A stretch of 64,000 nucleotides of DNA from NCBI GenBank assembly GCA_963971575.1, contig OZ020615.1, positions 63,869,379 to 63,933,378 on the forward strand. Reading direction: 5' to 3'. Below are positions 32,346-42,000 of the stretch, one piece after another. Within the stretch, counting starts at the first letter, position 1; every line of letters begins with the position of its first letter. Source of the stretch: Liopterus haemorrhoidalis (Eukaryota; Arthropoda; Insecta; Coleoptera; Dytiscidae). The notes beneath the pieces were generated by a model, which had not been told where the DNA came from, did not search any database, and was given only the letters and a program-made list of their open reading frames with translations. The translations under genes and the position numbers were made by a program.

Positions 32346-32857
32346 TAGGGTGATCATTCGTCCCGCATTTTAAAATTTTGTCCCGCATTACGATGCGTCC
32401 CGCAAAAGTTCCGCATTTTAACATTTTGTCCCGCATTTTGGATTTGGGAGGTGAGGACTTTTTTTTGCTCTTCACTTGGATTTGGGAGGTGAAGACCTTT
32501 TTTTTGCTCTTCACTTGGATTTGGGAGGTGAGGACTTTTTTTTGCTCTTCACTTGGATTTGGGAGGTGAAGACTTTTTTTTGCTCTTCACTTGGATTTGG
32601 GAGGTGAAGACCTTTTTTTTGCTCTTCACTTGGATTTGGGAGGTGAGGACTTTTTTTTGCTCTTCACTTGGATTTGGGAGGTGAAGACTTTTTTTTGCTC
32701 TTCACTTGGATTTGGGAGGTGAAGACCTTTTTTTTTGCTCTTCACTTGGATTTGGGAGGTGAGGACCTTTTTTTTTGCTCTTCACTTGGATTTGGGAGAT
32801 GAGGACCTTTTTTTTTGCTCCGTCCCGCATTGCCTTCTTAAGAAAATGGTCACCCTA
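32346..32857. mobile_element. Inner hAT MITE, TIR TAGGGTGA
   Basis: Ends TAGGGTGATCATTCG and ATGGTCACCCTA, with a perfect 8-bp duplication GAGTATTA (32338-32345 and 32858-32865). It lies only 35 bp inside the left end of the outer copy. GTCCCGCATT is repeated near both ends, and the middle is the longest run of the shared minisatellite. Confidence 0.93.
32437..32822 (+). repeat. Minisatellite, ~40-bp unit, about 10 copies
   Basis: Regular units of GGATTTGGGAGGTGAGGAC, a T-run and GCTCTTCACTT. Units differ mostly in T-run length and in GTGAGGAC versus GTGAAGAC. Related units occur inside hAT MITEs at 9865, 10299, 17319, 18744, 32311 and 54632. Confidence 0.93.
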
Positions 32858-33238
32858 GAGTATTATATTCTTTTATGAATAATATCTTCTATACTCTTAC
32901 TTTTTGTAAAAAAAACTCTGAATATACTCTTTTTTGTTGGTCACTTGTTTTTATCATTTCTATTTTAGAAGTGAGGACTTTTTTTTTGGCTCATTACTTC
33001 TATTTTGGAAGTGAGGTGACGACTTTTTTGTTTGCTCATCATTGGTATTTTGGAAGTGTGAGGCCTTTTTTTTTGCTTATCACTTCTATTTTGGGAGTGA
33101 AGACCTTTTTTTTGCTCATCACTAGTATTTTTTAATGAGGACCTCTGTTTTTTGCTTATCACTTGTATTTTTGGAGTGTGATCTTTTTTTTAGTATACTC
33201 TTTTTCTGTAAAAAAAATCTGGTCAGCCTAGATTCCAC

Positions 33239-34130
33239 TATTTAGTAAAATCTTACTGTTTCCAAAGTTTTTAATTCTTTCAGTTTCAAAGTTTTCAGTT
33301 TTTTAATTTTAAATATCCGTGGTTGAGATTAAAATGTAGTAATTCATGATTTTGTTATTATCTTTTATCGGGCTTGTCTAAGTCGGGCTGTAGCCCGAGT
33401 ACATGAGCACTAAATATCGGTACGGGTGCCTATCTCTGCGCTATGGTCTTTTGTCAGCTCTTTGTGGTGCGCGTCTTCTGCGCAGTCGTATCTATTTACT
33501 TGTAACATACACGGTTAGTCAAATTAACTTTACAGTACGCCAACAACAGATTATAAATTCTCATATTGTATTACTGAATTATTAAATCTACACTAAACAT
33601 GGGATGACTCGGGCTGAAAATGACAAGTCACTTGGTGTTATTTTCCCTTTATCATCATATATTTCTGAATTACACCCAGGACTGTGTCTAGGTACTTTGG
33701 CACGCAAGGCAAAAGTGCAATGCGATGCTCTTCGCTTATTCGTTTTACAGATGATACACATACGAAGTTTGTGGAGTATGGAGGATGTGGAACGAAACTG
33801 ACTTGATTCTTCCACAAAAAAAAAAAAGCGGAGACTGTGGCAAAGGCATGGCCGCAGGTCTTTTGGGCATAAAACACGTCGCCTGCCGGTTGGATGGGTG
33901 TTTAATGCGCAAAGTTTGGGTTTAGTGATATTAATTTTTATTTTATTTATTTTTTTTGCGGCTATCTAATCAAGTTTTCTCCCAAATTTTATAACAAACA
34001 ACGATAGATCACGCGTAGACGAAGCGAATGACAACTCACGGACGTGCTGTCAGATTTCGTACCGGGTTTTACTAATTATACCGCGCACGCCTAGCGATTT
34101 GACCACAACGACGGACGCGCTCTTCGCTCA
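33239..34130. other. Unassigned sequence
   Basis: Includes GGGCTGTAGCCCGAG (an inverted repeat at ~33385) and short open frames without homology. Confidence 0.4.
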
Positions 34131-35041
34131 AGCCTGGAACAGAATGCACAGCACGCTACGCCGTCAGCGCGCCGTCATTTGCGACGGCGTTGCTAGCGCC
34201 GTTGAGAACGCCGTTGAGAACGCCGTTGAATTTTCGCCTGCACACAATGCAATCATTTTTAACGCCGTCAAAGTGACAAGTGACAACCTATATCTGTGTT
34301 TATACGTGCGCTTTCTTGTATTAAAATTATAATGGATGATGAAGACTTGTGTGTGATGTTATTTATGTTGTATGCAAGTTATTTATACAGTCTGTTCCAA
34401 ACGGTTAGGCGGAACTAGATTTTGCAATCTAGTTACTTTCATCGTTTATATCGTGCTTTTCGACCGTTTTGTTTAAGCTTTGTAAATCATACTTACAATA
34501 AACATTTTTTGGTTAAGGTTAATATCATTTTAAATTGTCATTTTCTTTATATTTTGATTTTTATGTCATCCTTAATACAAATTTCCCATTTATTAATTTT
34601 TTTGTCATTAAAATGTATAAAAAATAATAATTTAATTTTCACATAAGTCATTCGTTTACATGGTTTCATTGTTGGAATTTTAAGTTGTGACATTCCAACG
34701 TGAAAAATGAAATAACCCAAGCAAGATCCCTTCTCGTGACAACCTAAAAGAACGAAATTCTCATTTAGTTCCGCCTAACCGTTTGGAACAGACTGTACAT
34801 ACAAATACTTTACCATTCAGTAAAAACTGAGGTTAGGTGTTTTTCGTCAACGTTCAACGGCGTCAAAAGTTGGAAGTTGACGAACATTCAGTATCAACGG
34901 CGTTCGAACGCCGCTAGGACGTTACACATTCTGTGCACTTGCGTACGACAGCTTGGTTTTAACTTTCCTCTGACACATAGCGCCGTCCAAACGCCGTCCA
35001 AACGCCGTCAACGCGCCGTAGAACTCGTTGCATTCTGTTTG
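34131..35041 (+). mobile_element. Family G element, copy G1 (Harbinger-like derivative)
   Basis: Ends are the inverted word AACAGAATGCA within CCTGGAACAGAATGCA and its partner. Arrays of AACGCCGT lie just inside both ends, as transposase-binding repeats often do. A short frame starts MDDEDLCVMLFMLYASYLY at ~34332, the kind of acidic N-terminal first exon seen in Harbinger genes. MITE H1 interrupts that frame. G2 at 58320 lacks H1. Superfamily assignment is inference; I could not fix a target duplication. Confidence 0.6.
34388..34795. mobile_element. Tc1-type MITE, copy H1
   Basis: 408 bp, same ends as H2 (CAGTCTGTTCCAAACGG). TA on both sides (34386-34387 and 34796-34797). The homologous site in G2 reads TTATTTATACATAC without the insert, so the empty site contains a single TA. 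Confidence 0.94.
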
Positions 35042-35083
35042 CCACTTTACTGTTGCGTCACATTCACATTCTAACGACAATAA

Positions 35084-35156
35084 CTAGGCTAGATGTCTAG
35101 GCTAGGCTAGGGGCGGGGTGTGAAATTAGGGTTGGGGCGGGGTGTGAAATTAAGGT
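35084..35156 (+). repeat. Short tandem repeats
   Basis: TAGGCTAG repeats followed by two copies of GGGGCGGGGTGTGAAATTA. Nearby, GACGAGAAAGTAAAATGTGG also occurs twice (~35228-35275). Confidence 0.7.
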
Positions 35157-35423
35157 TGCAACTCGCCTCGGGCTAAACACGCAAGGTCTGAAAAATATGA
35201 CCTTCTTGAAAACACCTGGCGATGTGACGAGAAAGTAAAATGTGGAGGGGGATGGGACGAGAAAGTAAAATGTGGAAGTAAAGTGTCTATGTGGCCTTGA
35301 AATGAGGCGAAACGATCATTGCTATACTACTAACTTGGACGCTATTTCAGTAGATTCTTTGAACCTTCCTCTCTTCAACTCAGTTATTATATTGTTGCTA
35401 GCTTTTAAGTCCACTGCATACTA

Positions 35424-35548
35424 TCAATATTATTGATCAATAATGTTGGAGGCGTTTTATTAATCAATAATATTGACCGATTGAGGATAAATATTGTCAA
35501 TAAAAGGGACGTTCAATATATTGACAGCCGTTCAATAAAAATTGATTT
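35424..35548. repeat. Cluster of TCAATATTATTGA palindromes
   Basis: ATCAATATTATTGATCAATAA and its variants recur in both orientations at ~35424, 35460 and 35490-35540. It adjoins the truncated end of the Harbinger remnant and may be an inserted foldback sequence. Confidence 0.5.
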
Positions 35549-35549
35549 G

Positions 35550-35850
35550 GTTTTAAATTTACAGTTGCAAGGTAGCGTTGGGTCAGCTATAACCTCTAGC
35601 TTGGTGAAATGGCAACACTAATTGTTGTATCTTTGTTCTCTATTAGTAGTGCAACCATGTCCAATAGCTGACTGTATACCTCTTGATTCATCCTCAAGAA
35701 ACTGCGGTAATCTGGTGACTCCTCACTGAGTTTTTGAAGTTACCATGACCATCTGTCGACCGCCTCCTTTACCATTTCCTGACACATAATCTTCTCTTCT
35801 TCTTCAGTTTATCCTTGAAAGCTGATGTGACCTCGAAAGCAACATCTTAA
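35550..35850 (-). pseudogene. Second Harbinger transposase N-terminal remnant
   Basis: Minus-strand frames read KKRRLCVRKW, RRSTDGHGNF, then KLSEESPDYRSFLRMNQEVY, SQLLDMVALLIENKDTTI and LTQRYLATVN. The order matches Harbinger (RRSTHGxxxxLxxEL, YRSFLRMxxxxFxxLL, LTLRYLATG). Frameshifts and stops are present, and nothing of the DDE region survives. It differs enough from the 30.1-kb remnant to be another family. Confidence 0.75.
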
Positions 35851-36432
35851 GACCTATTCATCCTACCAAAACTTTCTCCAAGTCCAATTTCTTGGACTAT
35901 AATTATAAAATTGCTTTAAATTTCAACTTTTTGAAAAATTGACACCAGTATATCTCATATTAATGTTGCAGCATCCTAAATGTTATTTTTATAGCGCTTT
36001 TGTAAAGATTTGTTTCATAAATGTATCCGATTCGTATTGTATACTCGATGGAGGTTCTTTTAGTTGATTTCTTCATCTTCTCATTTTTTCAACCGATCAA
36101 GTATTGTCCAGTCTTTTCAAATATTTACCATTTTATCCTATTTCATCTTCATCTTCTTTTACTTCTGTTTTTAAATAACAATGAATCATAATTAACATTA
36201 AAACGCTAATTGTCCTTCATAAATTCAAACATTCTGCACTCGCTGAGTGTTTATCACAATGTTATCGATACGGGCAGAATATTTTCCAAGGTCAAGTGAG
36301 TTGATTCAAGATAACAACACTTTTTAATTGAGAATTAAATTAATTCGAATATTAGCTTACAAAACTTGACATAAGATGGCAGTTATTATATATAATCGTT
36401 AAAATTATCGGTTATTCTAGCCATGTGTCTTC
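35851..36432. other. Unassigned AT-rich sequence
   Basis: Nothing recognised. Confidence 0.4.
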
Positions 36433-36571
36433 CAGTGGCGGCTCGTAGAAAACTCTAATGAAGGTGCGGCAACCAGAAGTACAATTAAGATTTTTTTGGA
36501 AAGAAATTTATAAACAGAAATATAGAGCAATCTTGTAGATTTTTTTTTTATAATAAAATAACATTATTAAA
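36433..36571 (+). mobile_element. Left end of a hAT-like MITE
   Basis: CAGTGGCGGCTCGTAGAAAA is a typical hAT terminus. A SINE lies 140 bp inside. The right end was not found before the next element at 37003. Confidence 0.45.
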
Positions 36572-36765
36572 GCCGGGCGCTATGGCGTAGTGGTCAGCTT
36601 ATTTGACTGCTAACCATGGCGCCTCGGGTTCGAATCCCGGAGATCGCAGAGATGTTTGTATTTGCCATAAAATTACTAGAGTATCCAAAATAAAAATAAA
36701 AGATATACTGGTTAATGGCCATTAGTAGCTAAGATCAAAATTTAAATAAATAAAAAAAAAAAAAA
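36572..36765 (+). mobile_element. tRNA-derived SINE, copy 4
   Basis: Plus-strand copy: GCGCTATGGCGTAGTGGTCA (box A), CTCGGGTTCGAATCCCGG (box B), body ending with TTAATGGCCATTAGTAGC and a poly(A) tail. Flanks AACATTATT and AACATAATT form an imperfect duplication. Confidence 0.88.
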
Positions 36766-37000
36766 CATAATTTAGAGTTTTTTTTTTTTGTAGTGTATTA
36801 ACGCTATCAGATTGTACTGAACTTAGAGGAGTAATACACGTTTGGACTAGTGTAGTTTTGTTGCTCTAGTATAACTAATTCCGGAGTAACGAGGATGAGA
36901 ATTAAACCGCTCTTCAAACGGTTTCATATGTATAAATAAATTAAATTATGATACATATATTTTTTCCTAGTTTATTCTTTATTAATTTCTTAGTAAGGTA
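36766..37000. other. Unassigned spacer
   Basis: Nothing recognised. Confidence 0.4.
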
Positions 37001-37044
37001 TACCCCTCCGTCCAAAAATATGGTCAGCCTGTGGCCTTAAAAGA

Positions 37045-37573
37045 TCAGCTGTGGCCACCACAGGACCGACCGCCATCACAAAGTACTTGTATAAAATACA
37101 TTCGAGCAGCAGAGTAGAAATAACTTGGCCCAATATTTTCTAACAGATATTATTTATCATGACCTTGGAAACGTTACATATAAGTATAAAAAAAATAGAT
37201 ACATAGAAAAATTTCGAAAAATATTTTTAAAAAAAATTTTATCAAAAAATATCTCAAATAAAAGTTGCTAGTTATAGCTTTTATAGCAACTCTTGTGTAA
37301 CAAATTTTAAAATCGACACAAGTAAACTCTCATTTTTAGTCAACCGACTTTCACCAAAAGTTGATCAACTCGTTCTAAAAATCCTTTTAGTCGAATTTGC
37401 TCTGCACGTGTACACAGACGGACGGACGGACAGACAGACCGACAGACATCATGCTAAAAATAGTCAAAACGTTATGTAGGGACCTCAATTCGTGGAGATC
37501 CATCAAAATCTCGAAATGTCAAAATCGGTATGATCACAATACCTCCCTTATATATGTTGGCGGTCGGTAAAAA
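37045..37573 (-). mobile_element. Family A HINE-like repeat, copy A2, internally deleted
   Basis: Starts with the hairpin CTGTGGCCACCACAG and GGACCGACCGCC; has a (GACG/GACA)n tract at ~37418-37445 and ends TTGGCGGTCGGTAAAAA. About half of the A1 body is missing. It sits inside the Stowaway-like element. Confidence 0.75.
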
Positions 37574-37715
37574 GGTGGGATTAACGAAAGCAATATTATC
37601 TTGATGCTTTTTTATTGCTATTTCTAAATAAGTAGTTGCTAGGCAACTAATAAACAAATGGCGAGCAAATAGTTTTGCATATGTCAAAAAAAACGCGTAT
37701 TTTAGACAAATTAAG

Positions 37716-38000
37716 GTGACACCCGCTGTTCTAACAAAATGGCAAATTTTGATCAAAATTGTATTGAATTGCAAGAAGTTCCAAATCGAGTTAAATCACA
37801 ACCACCAAATAGTCCAGATTTTAATTGGATCTTGGCTTTTTCAATTCTATACAATCCTTACAACATACAGCTTCGAATACAATCGACGAACTGATTGAAT
37901 GCGTACAAAATGCATTTAATGCATTATGCTTGATAATGATTTCTAACATTGCAAACTTGTCTAGAAACAACCATGTTAACAAAGGGAGGGAATTCCTATA
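37716..38000 (+). pseudogene. mariner-type transposase remnant with LDLGFF motif
   Basis: Two frames give QPPNSPDFN (37799-37825) and then LDLGFFNSIQSLQ with IDELIECVQNAFNAL. The family block is QPPNSPDLNxLDLGFFxxIQSLQ, where PDLNxLD carries the last catalytic Asp. This block is known from plant-type (DD39D) mariners. A frameshift falls in the middle of the motif. The rest of the catalytic domain cannot be read. Confidence 0.7.
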
Positions 38001-38249
38001 AGATACCACACATTAATAAGGCAAAACTTCATCGTAAGGGACGATTACAAACAACATTATTATGTTCCATACAAGCTGTGGAGACAGCTACTTCCTTGTT
38101 AAATTAAAACTTTTTGTATTATTCTTTGTTTTACTAGATATTTGTAATTATTTCATAAAAACCATTAATTAAAATTGTAAATGTATCACATTTTCGGACA
38201 AGAAAAAAATCAAAATATATACCATATTTTCGGATGGACGGAGTACTTT

Positions 38250-38607
38250 TTATTAGACACTTTGTAATTCTGCTGATGCCCCGTATAAGATAAATGAAAT
38301 ATCTGTCATCCAAGAGGAGAATCAGTTGCAGTTTATACAAATGCAAGCAATTAAAAGCCAGATATGTCAAGTGATTTAACTGGAAACATCTGTACAAATA
38401 ATGGTTGAGATTAGCCTGGAACGCTGACACCAGCATTAAAGCATATAATTTTTTAATCGGGATAAGAGGAGCCTTTGATATAAGTATACACTTGCAATAA
38501 CAACTGTAACTAATAAAATTTAATTGCTTCCTTCTAACACCCAGGGGTAAGACATTGAAGACATCATAGACAAAGTAAAGAGTAGCCCATCCAAACGCTG
38601 AATCCTT
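38250..38607. other. Unassigned AT-rich sequence
   Basis: Nothing recognised. Confidence 0.4.
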
Positions 38608-38608
38608 A

Positions 38609-38925
38609 GGTCGTCAAGGATGAAATTTGTAGAAAAAAATGCAAAGTTGGTTGATAACTTACAAATATAAGGAATTATTTTATTCATCAAAGTATGCACC
38701 CATATTTTCTATACACTTTTGCCATTTAAGCGGCAGGCTGTTCAGGCCGGTGGTATAAACTCTGGCGGACGAGAGTCAATGAATTCCTGGAAGGCCAGTT
38801 TTACAGCATTGTCAGAATTAAACTGTTTTTCTATTCAAAAGTTGTCCAAATTGCGGAAGAAGTGGTAGCCAGTGGAGGTTAGGTCTGATGAGTATGGAGG
38901 ATGATGAAGAAGTACCAACTCAAAA
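38609..38925 (-). pseudogene. irritans-type mariner 3' fragment, copy K1
   Basis: The minus strand has the end of a mariner transposase: YHFFRNLDNF, FNSDNAVKLAFQEFIDSRPP and a final AYFDE-like end, then the terminal repeat CTACAAATTTCATCC. The third catalytic Asp motif (YSPDLAPSDYH in the family) is ruined to YSSDLTSTGYH. TA (38607-38608) precedes the terminus. The 5' part is missing where family B begins. Confidence 0.82.
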
Positions 38926-38937
38926 AAAATTTTTTTT

Positions 38938-39363
38938 AGTAAAGAAATATTTTTTAGTAGTAGAGTAGGGTATCAAATTAAAGCCCTTAGTACGTGGATT
39001 AACGATCAAAATTTTATTTTTGCAAAATAAATTATTTTGATGCGATTTTTGCCAAAATAGTGCAAAAAAAATTTTTTTTAGTAAAGAAATATTTTTTAGT
39101 AGTAGAGTAGGGTATCAAATTAAAGCCCTTAGTACGTGGATTAACGATCAAAATTTTATTTTTGCAAAATAAATTATTTTGATGCGATTTTTGCCAAAAT
39201 AGTGCAAAAAAAATTTTTTTTAGTAAAGAAATATTTTTTAGTAGTAGAGTAAAGCATCAAATGAAAGCCCTTATTACATGGATGAACGATCAAAATTTTA
39301 TTTTTGCAAAATAAAATATTTTGATACGATTTTTGCCAACATTATGAAAAAAAATTTTTTTTT
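38938..39363 (+). repeat. Tandem 142-bp repeat inside B6
   Basis: AGTAAAGAAATATTTTTTAG recurs at 38938, 39080 and 39222, exactly 142 bp apart. The first two units are almost identical and the third is more diverged. Confidence 0.9.
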
Positions 39364-39554
39364 TGTCCCATACCCCGTAGCCCAGATGGTTTAAACTAAA
39401 AATATGAAAAAAATCTAAGTAATGTACATTGGTGTGAACCGGAATAGTACAACAGGAATTTTTGATCAGATTATGTTTTCGGAAAATAATGCATTTTTTG
39501 TGTTTTTTGGTTGACGATGCACAAAAGTTATAGTTATGTAACACACTAAACCAG

Positions 39555-39632
39555 AAGGTGTGTCCTGGTCTAATGGTTTGCTTACTCGCTTGCTACCCAG
39601 CATACTAGGGTTCGCTCCCAGGCAGAGGAGAG
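39555..39632 (+). pseudogene. tRNA-like cassette in B6, different type
   Basis: TGGTCTAATGGTTTGCTTAC (box A region) and TAGGGTTCGCTCCCAGG (box B arm, well paired). The loop contents differ from those in B10, so this is not the same tRNA type. Confidence 0.5.
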
Positions 39633-40055
39633 AATTTTATTTTATGATTTTTTTCCATTTTTATTTTGTTTAAATTAATTTGTCAATATTCTAGTTATAT
39701 TTTGGCAAATGTTGCATTTAATTTTTAAAAGCGTAAATTTAATAACCAATTGGAATTATATTTTCATTCTATGTGTCATGTATGCCAGAGAGGCGGAATA
39801 TATGACTTAAAACAACCAATGGAAGCCATAGGCGCAATTTTCAAAATATTAATGAACCTTACTATATAAAAAAAAATCTGCACATATTTAGACACCTAAA
39901 TAATGGTATTAGGTATTTGAATTAAAATTAACAAAAAAATGTTTTAACATAAAATTTGTTTTTAAAGCTCTTAGATTAAGAGACGATAAATTATTTTAAA
40001 AATATTGTTCATTTTGCCGTGATTACTATAAAGCAAAATTTGTCCTACACACTTA

Positions 40056-40403
40056 AGGGCGTATCACACTAGAACACTATCCAAGTTTTATTTTGTAACT
40101 CCTTCCAGGATTCAAGTCTCCACGTCTTCAGCTATCACACGTGAAACAGGGAAAAGTAACTTGCGTCTGCGTACATAACAATAGACCCATCTCACTTGAT
40201 CTGACCGAGAGGGCGAGGCACGCGCATTTGACGACTTGGATTTCGTCTGTTTTCTAGAGACAGGGGAAATATATCTCGATGTATTTGCTCAGACTTAAAG
40301 ACCTAGGTTTTTTGTCATGCTATCACACACACTTCGATTCGAATGCAAAGACTTTAATTTTCCAAGTTTAGACTTGAATAATAACTCTAGTGTGATAAGG
40401 CCT
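40056..40403. mobile_element. Harbinger-like MITE D1
   Basis: Inverted ends AGGGCGTATCACACTAGA and the complement of AGGCCTTATCACACTAGA, with TTA on both sides (40053-40055 and 40404-40406). Other B copies read CACACTCAGCAT at this point, confirming the insertion. CAAAGACTTTAATTTTCC recurs in D2 at ~49.3 kb. Confidence 0.85.
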
Positions 40404-40481
40404 TTAGCATGCCGCCTTCATTCATTATATACCTGTGAAACCCTGCAATGTGTGAAAATTCACACTTCACATCAATTTTTT

Positions 40482-40963
40482 AAATTTCCTCCGTTAATCT
40501 GGGATCTAGCTGTTGAAAACTCTTAAGTGAAACAGTTATACAAACAGTAAACCTGTCTATTTATAAGAAACATTTTAATAAGCAATTATATAATGTTATT
40601 TGTTGATTGAATCTGTGATGATCGGTAACAGAGTGAAAGGGTGGTAGCGAATCATTGGTCCAGTTAGAGCAGTGGCAGTAGATAGGTGGTGTGGCGGTGG
40701 CGGTGGCGATGGCGGTATCGGTGGTACGGTTAGCGCGACTGTTCCCCGAGACAGCACATAGCGGTCTGTTCATTTCCGCATCTGCACGTCACAGCCAGAT
40801 GAGAATAGTTCAACAAACAAATAGTAAGATAACCGAGTTTATAACCAGTGGCGCAGTACAACATTATTAATAACCGACTCAACCACAATAAAACATTAAA
40901 GAGACCTTCAAACAGTAGCAGTTCGTACAGTAGAAATGTGGGAGGCAACTTTTATAGATACCA
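40482..40963. other. Unassigned, with a GGTGGC-rich stretch
   Basis: Bases ~40680-40735 are GC-rich with (GTGGCG)n-like repeats, unlike the AT-rich surroundings. Short open frames have no recognised homology. Confidence 0.4.
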
Positions 40964-42000
40964 GGGGGTCTATTCTGTAAGCATTTCGACAATCGCTTTT
41001 ACAGTATCGTGTTGAAAATGCCAATTTTCAACACGTCGCGATGGTATTCTGTAACTTATCGATAGTGCACTTATTGTGTGATAGTGCAGTATTGTGTTGA
41101 TTTTGAGACGACACGTACGAACGTGTCGTTTTTGGAAAGAGATATTGTTTTTAGACTTTTGAAAGTTGTTTACGTTTAGTTTGAATATATTGATTTACTT
41201 ATTTTGAGGTTAGTATGATTTAAAATGTGTTTTATATATGGAAATATGTATATTTTTGTTGTTTTTTATCTTAAATGTTGTAGTTATGGCTGAAGGACTT
41301 ATTATATTTGAAGTATTGGATGAATTGGAAGAGACAAGGGGATATGTCAATGAATATTTTAATTTATAAAATAAAAATAAAATACATGTCATAAAATATA
41401 TTATAAAATAAAAATCCTAATAAAACCATAAAAACAAAAATAAAATTAATCTAAATATACCGTCGTGCGGTTTTGCACAATTTTTTGTAGGGGGTAGAGA
41501 ATGTATTCATTAAGTAAATGTTATTTAGGGGATTAGATGGAAATTCCAAATTTCTATGAAGGATTAGCATGACGTCATGAATTAAGAGAAACAAGTCAAC
41601 CTTTTGAATAATACCTGCTGGAAGGGAAGTTTGCACAAAATCCTGCTACAATAATTATTATTAGAGTTATTTTAAACAAATTATATTAACTGTTACAGGG
41701 CAGAAAAAATTCAGGTCTGAATATGTCCTATCTTTTGGTAGGTATACCTGGCCAGATTTGTAATATGACAATATTAACTAATATCACTGTATATACTGTG
41801 TTATGTATATATATGTGCATTGTATATACTGTCTAATAACCTCAAAGTTTATTCTGTCACAGTACGTCAAAATTTCAAAATGGCCACATTTACTTTCGAC
41901 ACTTTCAAACACAAAGTAACACTATACGATGACAGTGTAATGTGCATAGGCAACACGATACTGTGCATGTGACTGTCGAGAATTTACAGAATAGACCCCC
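40964..42000 (+). mobile_element. Harbinger-like element S
   Basis: The inverted ends GGGGGTCTATTCTGTAA extend, with mismatches, to CAGTATCGTGTTG about 35 bp further in. Length 1037 bp. A short acidic N-terminal frame is retained inside, while the nuclease is missing. I could not see a clean TWA duplication, so the superfamily is inferred from the ends. Confidence 0.65.
41286..41369 (+). pseudogene. Short N-terminal frame in element S
   Basis: 27 codons: MAEGLIIFEVLDELEETRG then YVNEYFNL and a stop. Its acidic, Leu-rich character and place near the 5' end resemble the first coding exon of Harbinger proteins. No function can be assigned. Confidence 0.4.

Larger units (their letters stand above)
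32311..33230. mobile_element. Outer hAT MITE, TIR TAGGGTGACCA
   Basis: Ends TAGGGTGACCAGA and TCTGGTCAGCCTA lie between perfect 8-bp duplications GATTCCAC (32303-32310 and 33231-33238). The interior right of the nested copy has about five minisatellite units with TTTTGCTCATCACT (32960-33190). The element is split by a second member of the same family at 32346. Confidence 0.92.
37003..38243 (+). mobile_element. Stowaway-like mariner element
   Basis: Ends CCCCTCCGTCC and the complement of CTCCGTCC continue into AAAATATGGT on both sides; TA flanks each (37001-37002 and 38244-38245). CTCCGTCC-type ends are the mark of Stowaway/plant-type mariners. The interior holds a family A copy at the left and a decayed transposase at ~37700-38000. 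Confidence 0.7.
38938..40481 (+). mobile_element. Family B repeat, copy B6, 5'-truncated and chimeric
   Basis: Lacks the microsatellite and 5' end. It begins with three tandem 142-bp units, continues through the body, a tRNA-like cassette (39555-39632) and the 3' hairpin GTGTGAAAATTCACAC. Near 39960 it passes from the subfamily seen in B8/B9 (CATAAAATTTGTTT) to that seen in B1/B10 (AGACGATAAATTATTTT). Element D1 is nested near the 3' end. Confidence 0.75.

Noticed and set aside
32378..32569. Frame encoding repeated LDLGGEDFFLLFTW
   Set aside because: It is the translated minisatellite of the hAT MITE; the same applies to similar frames near 10287, 17334 and 18655.
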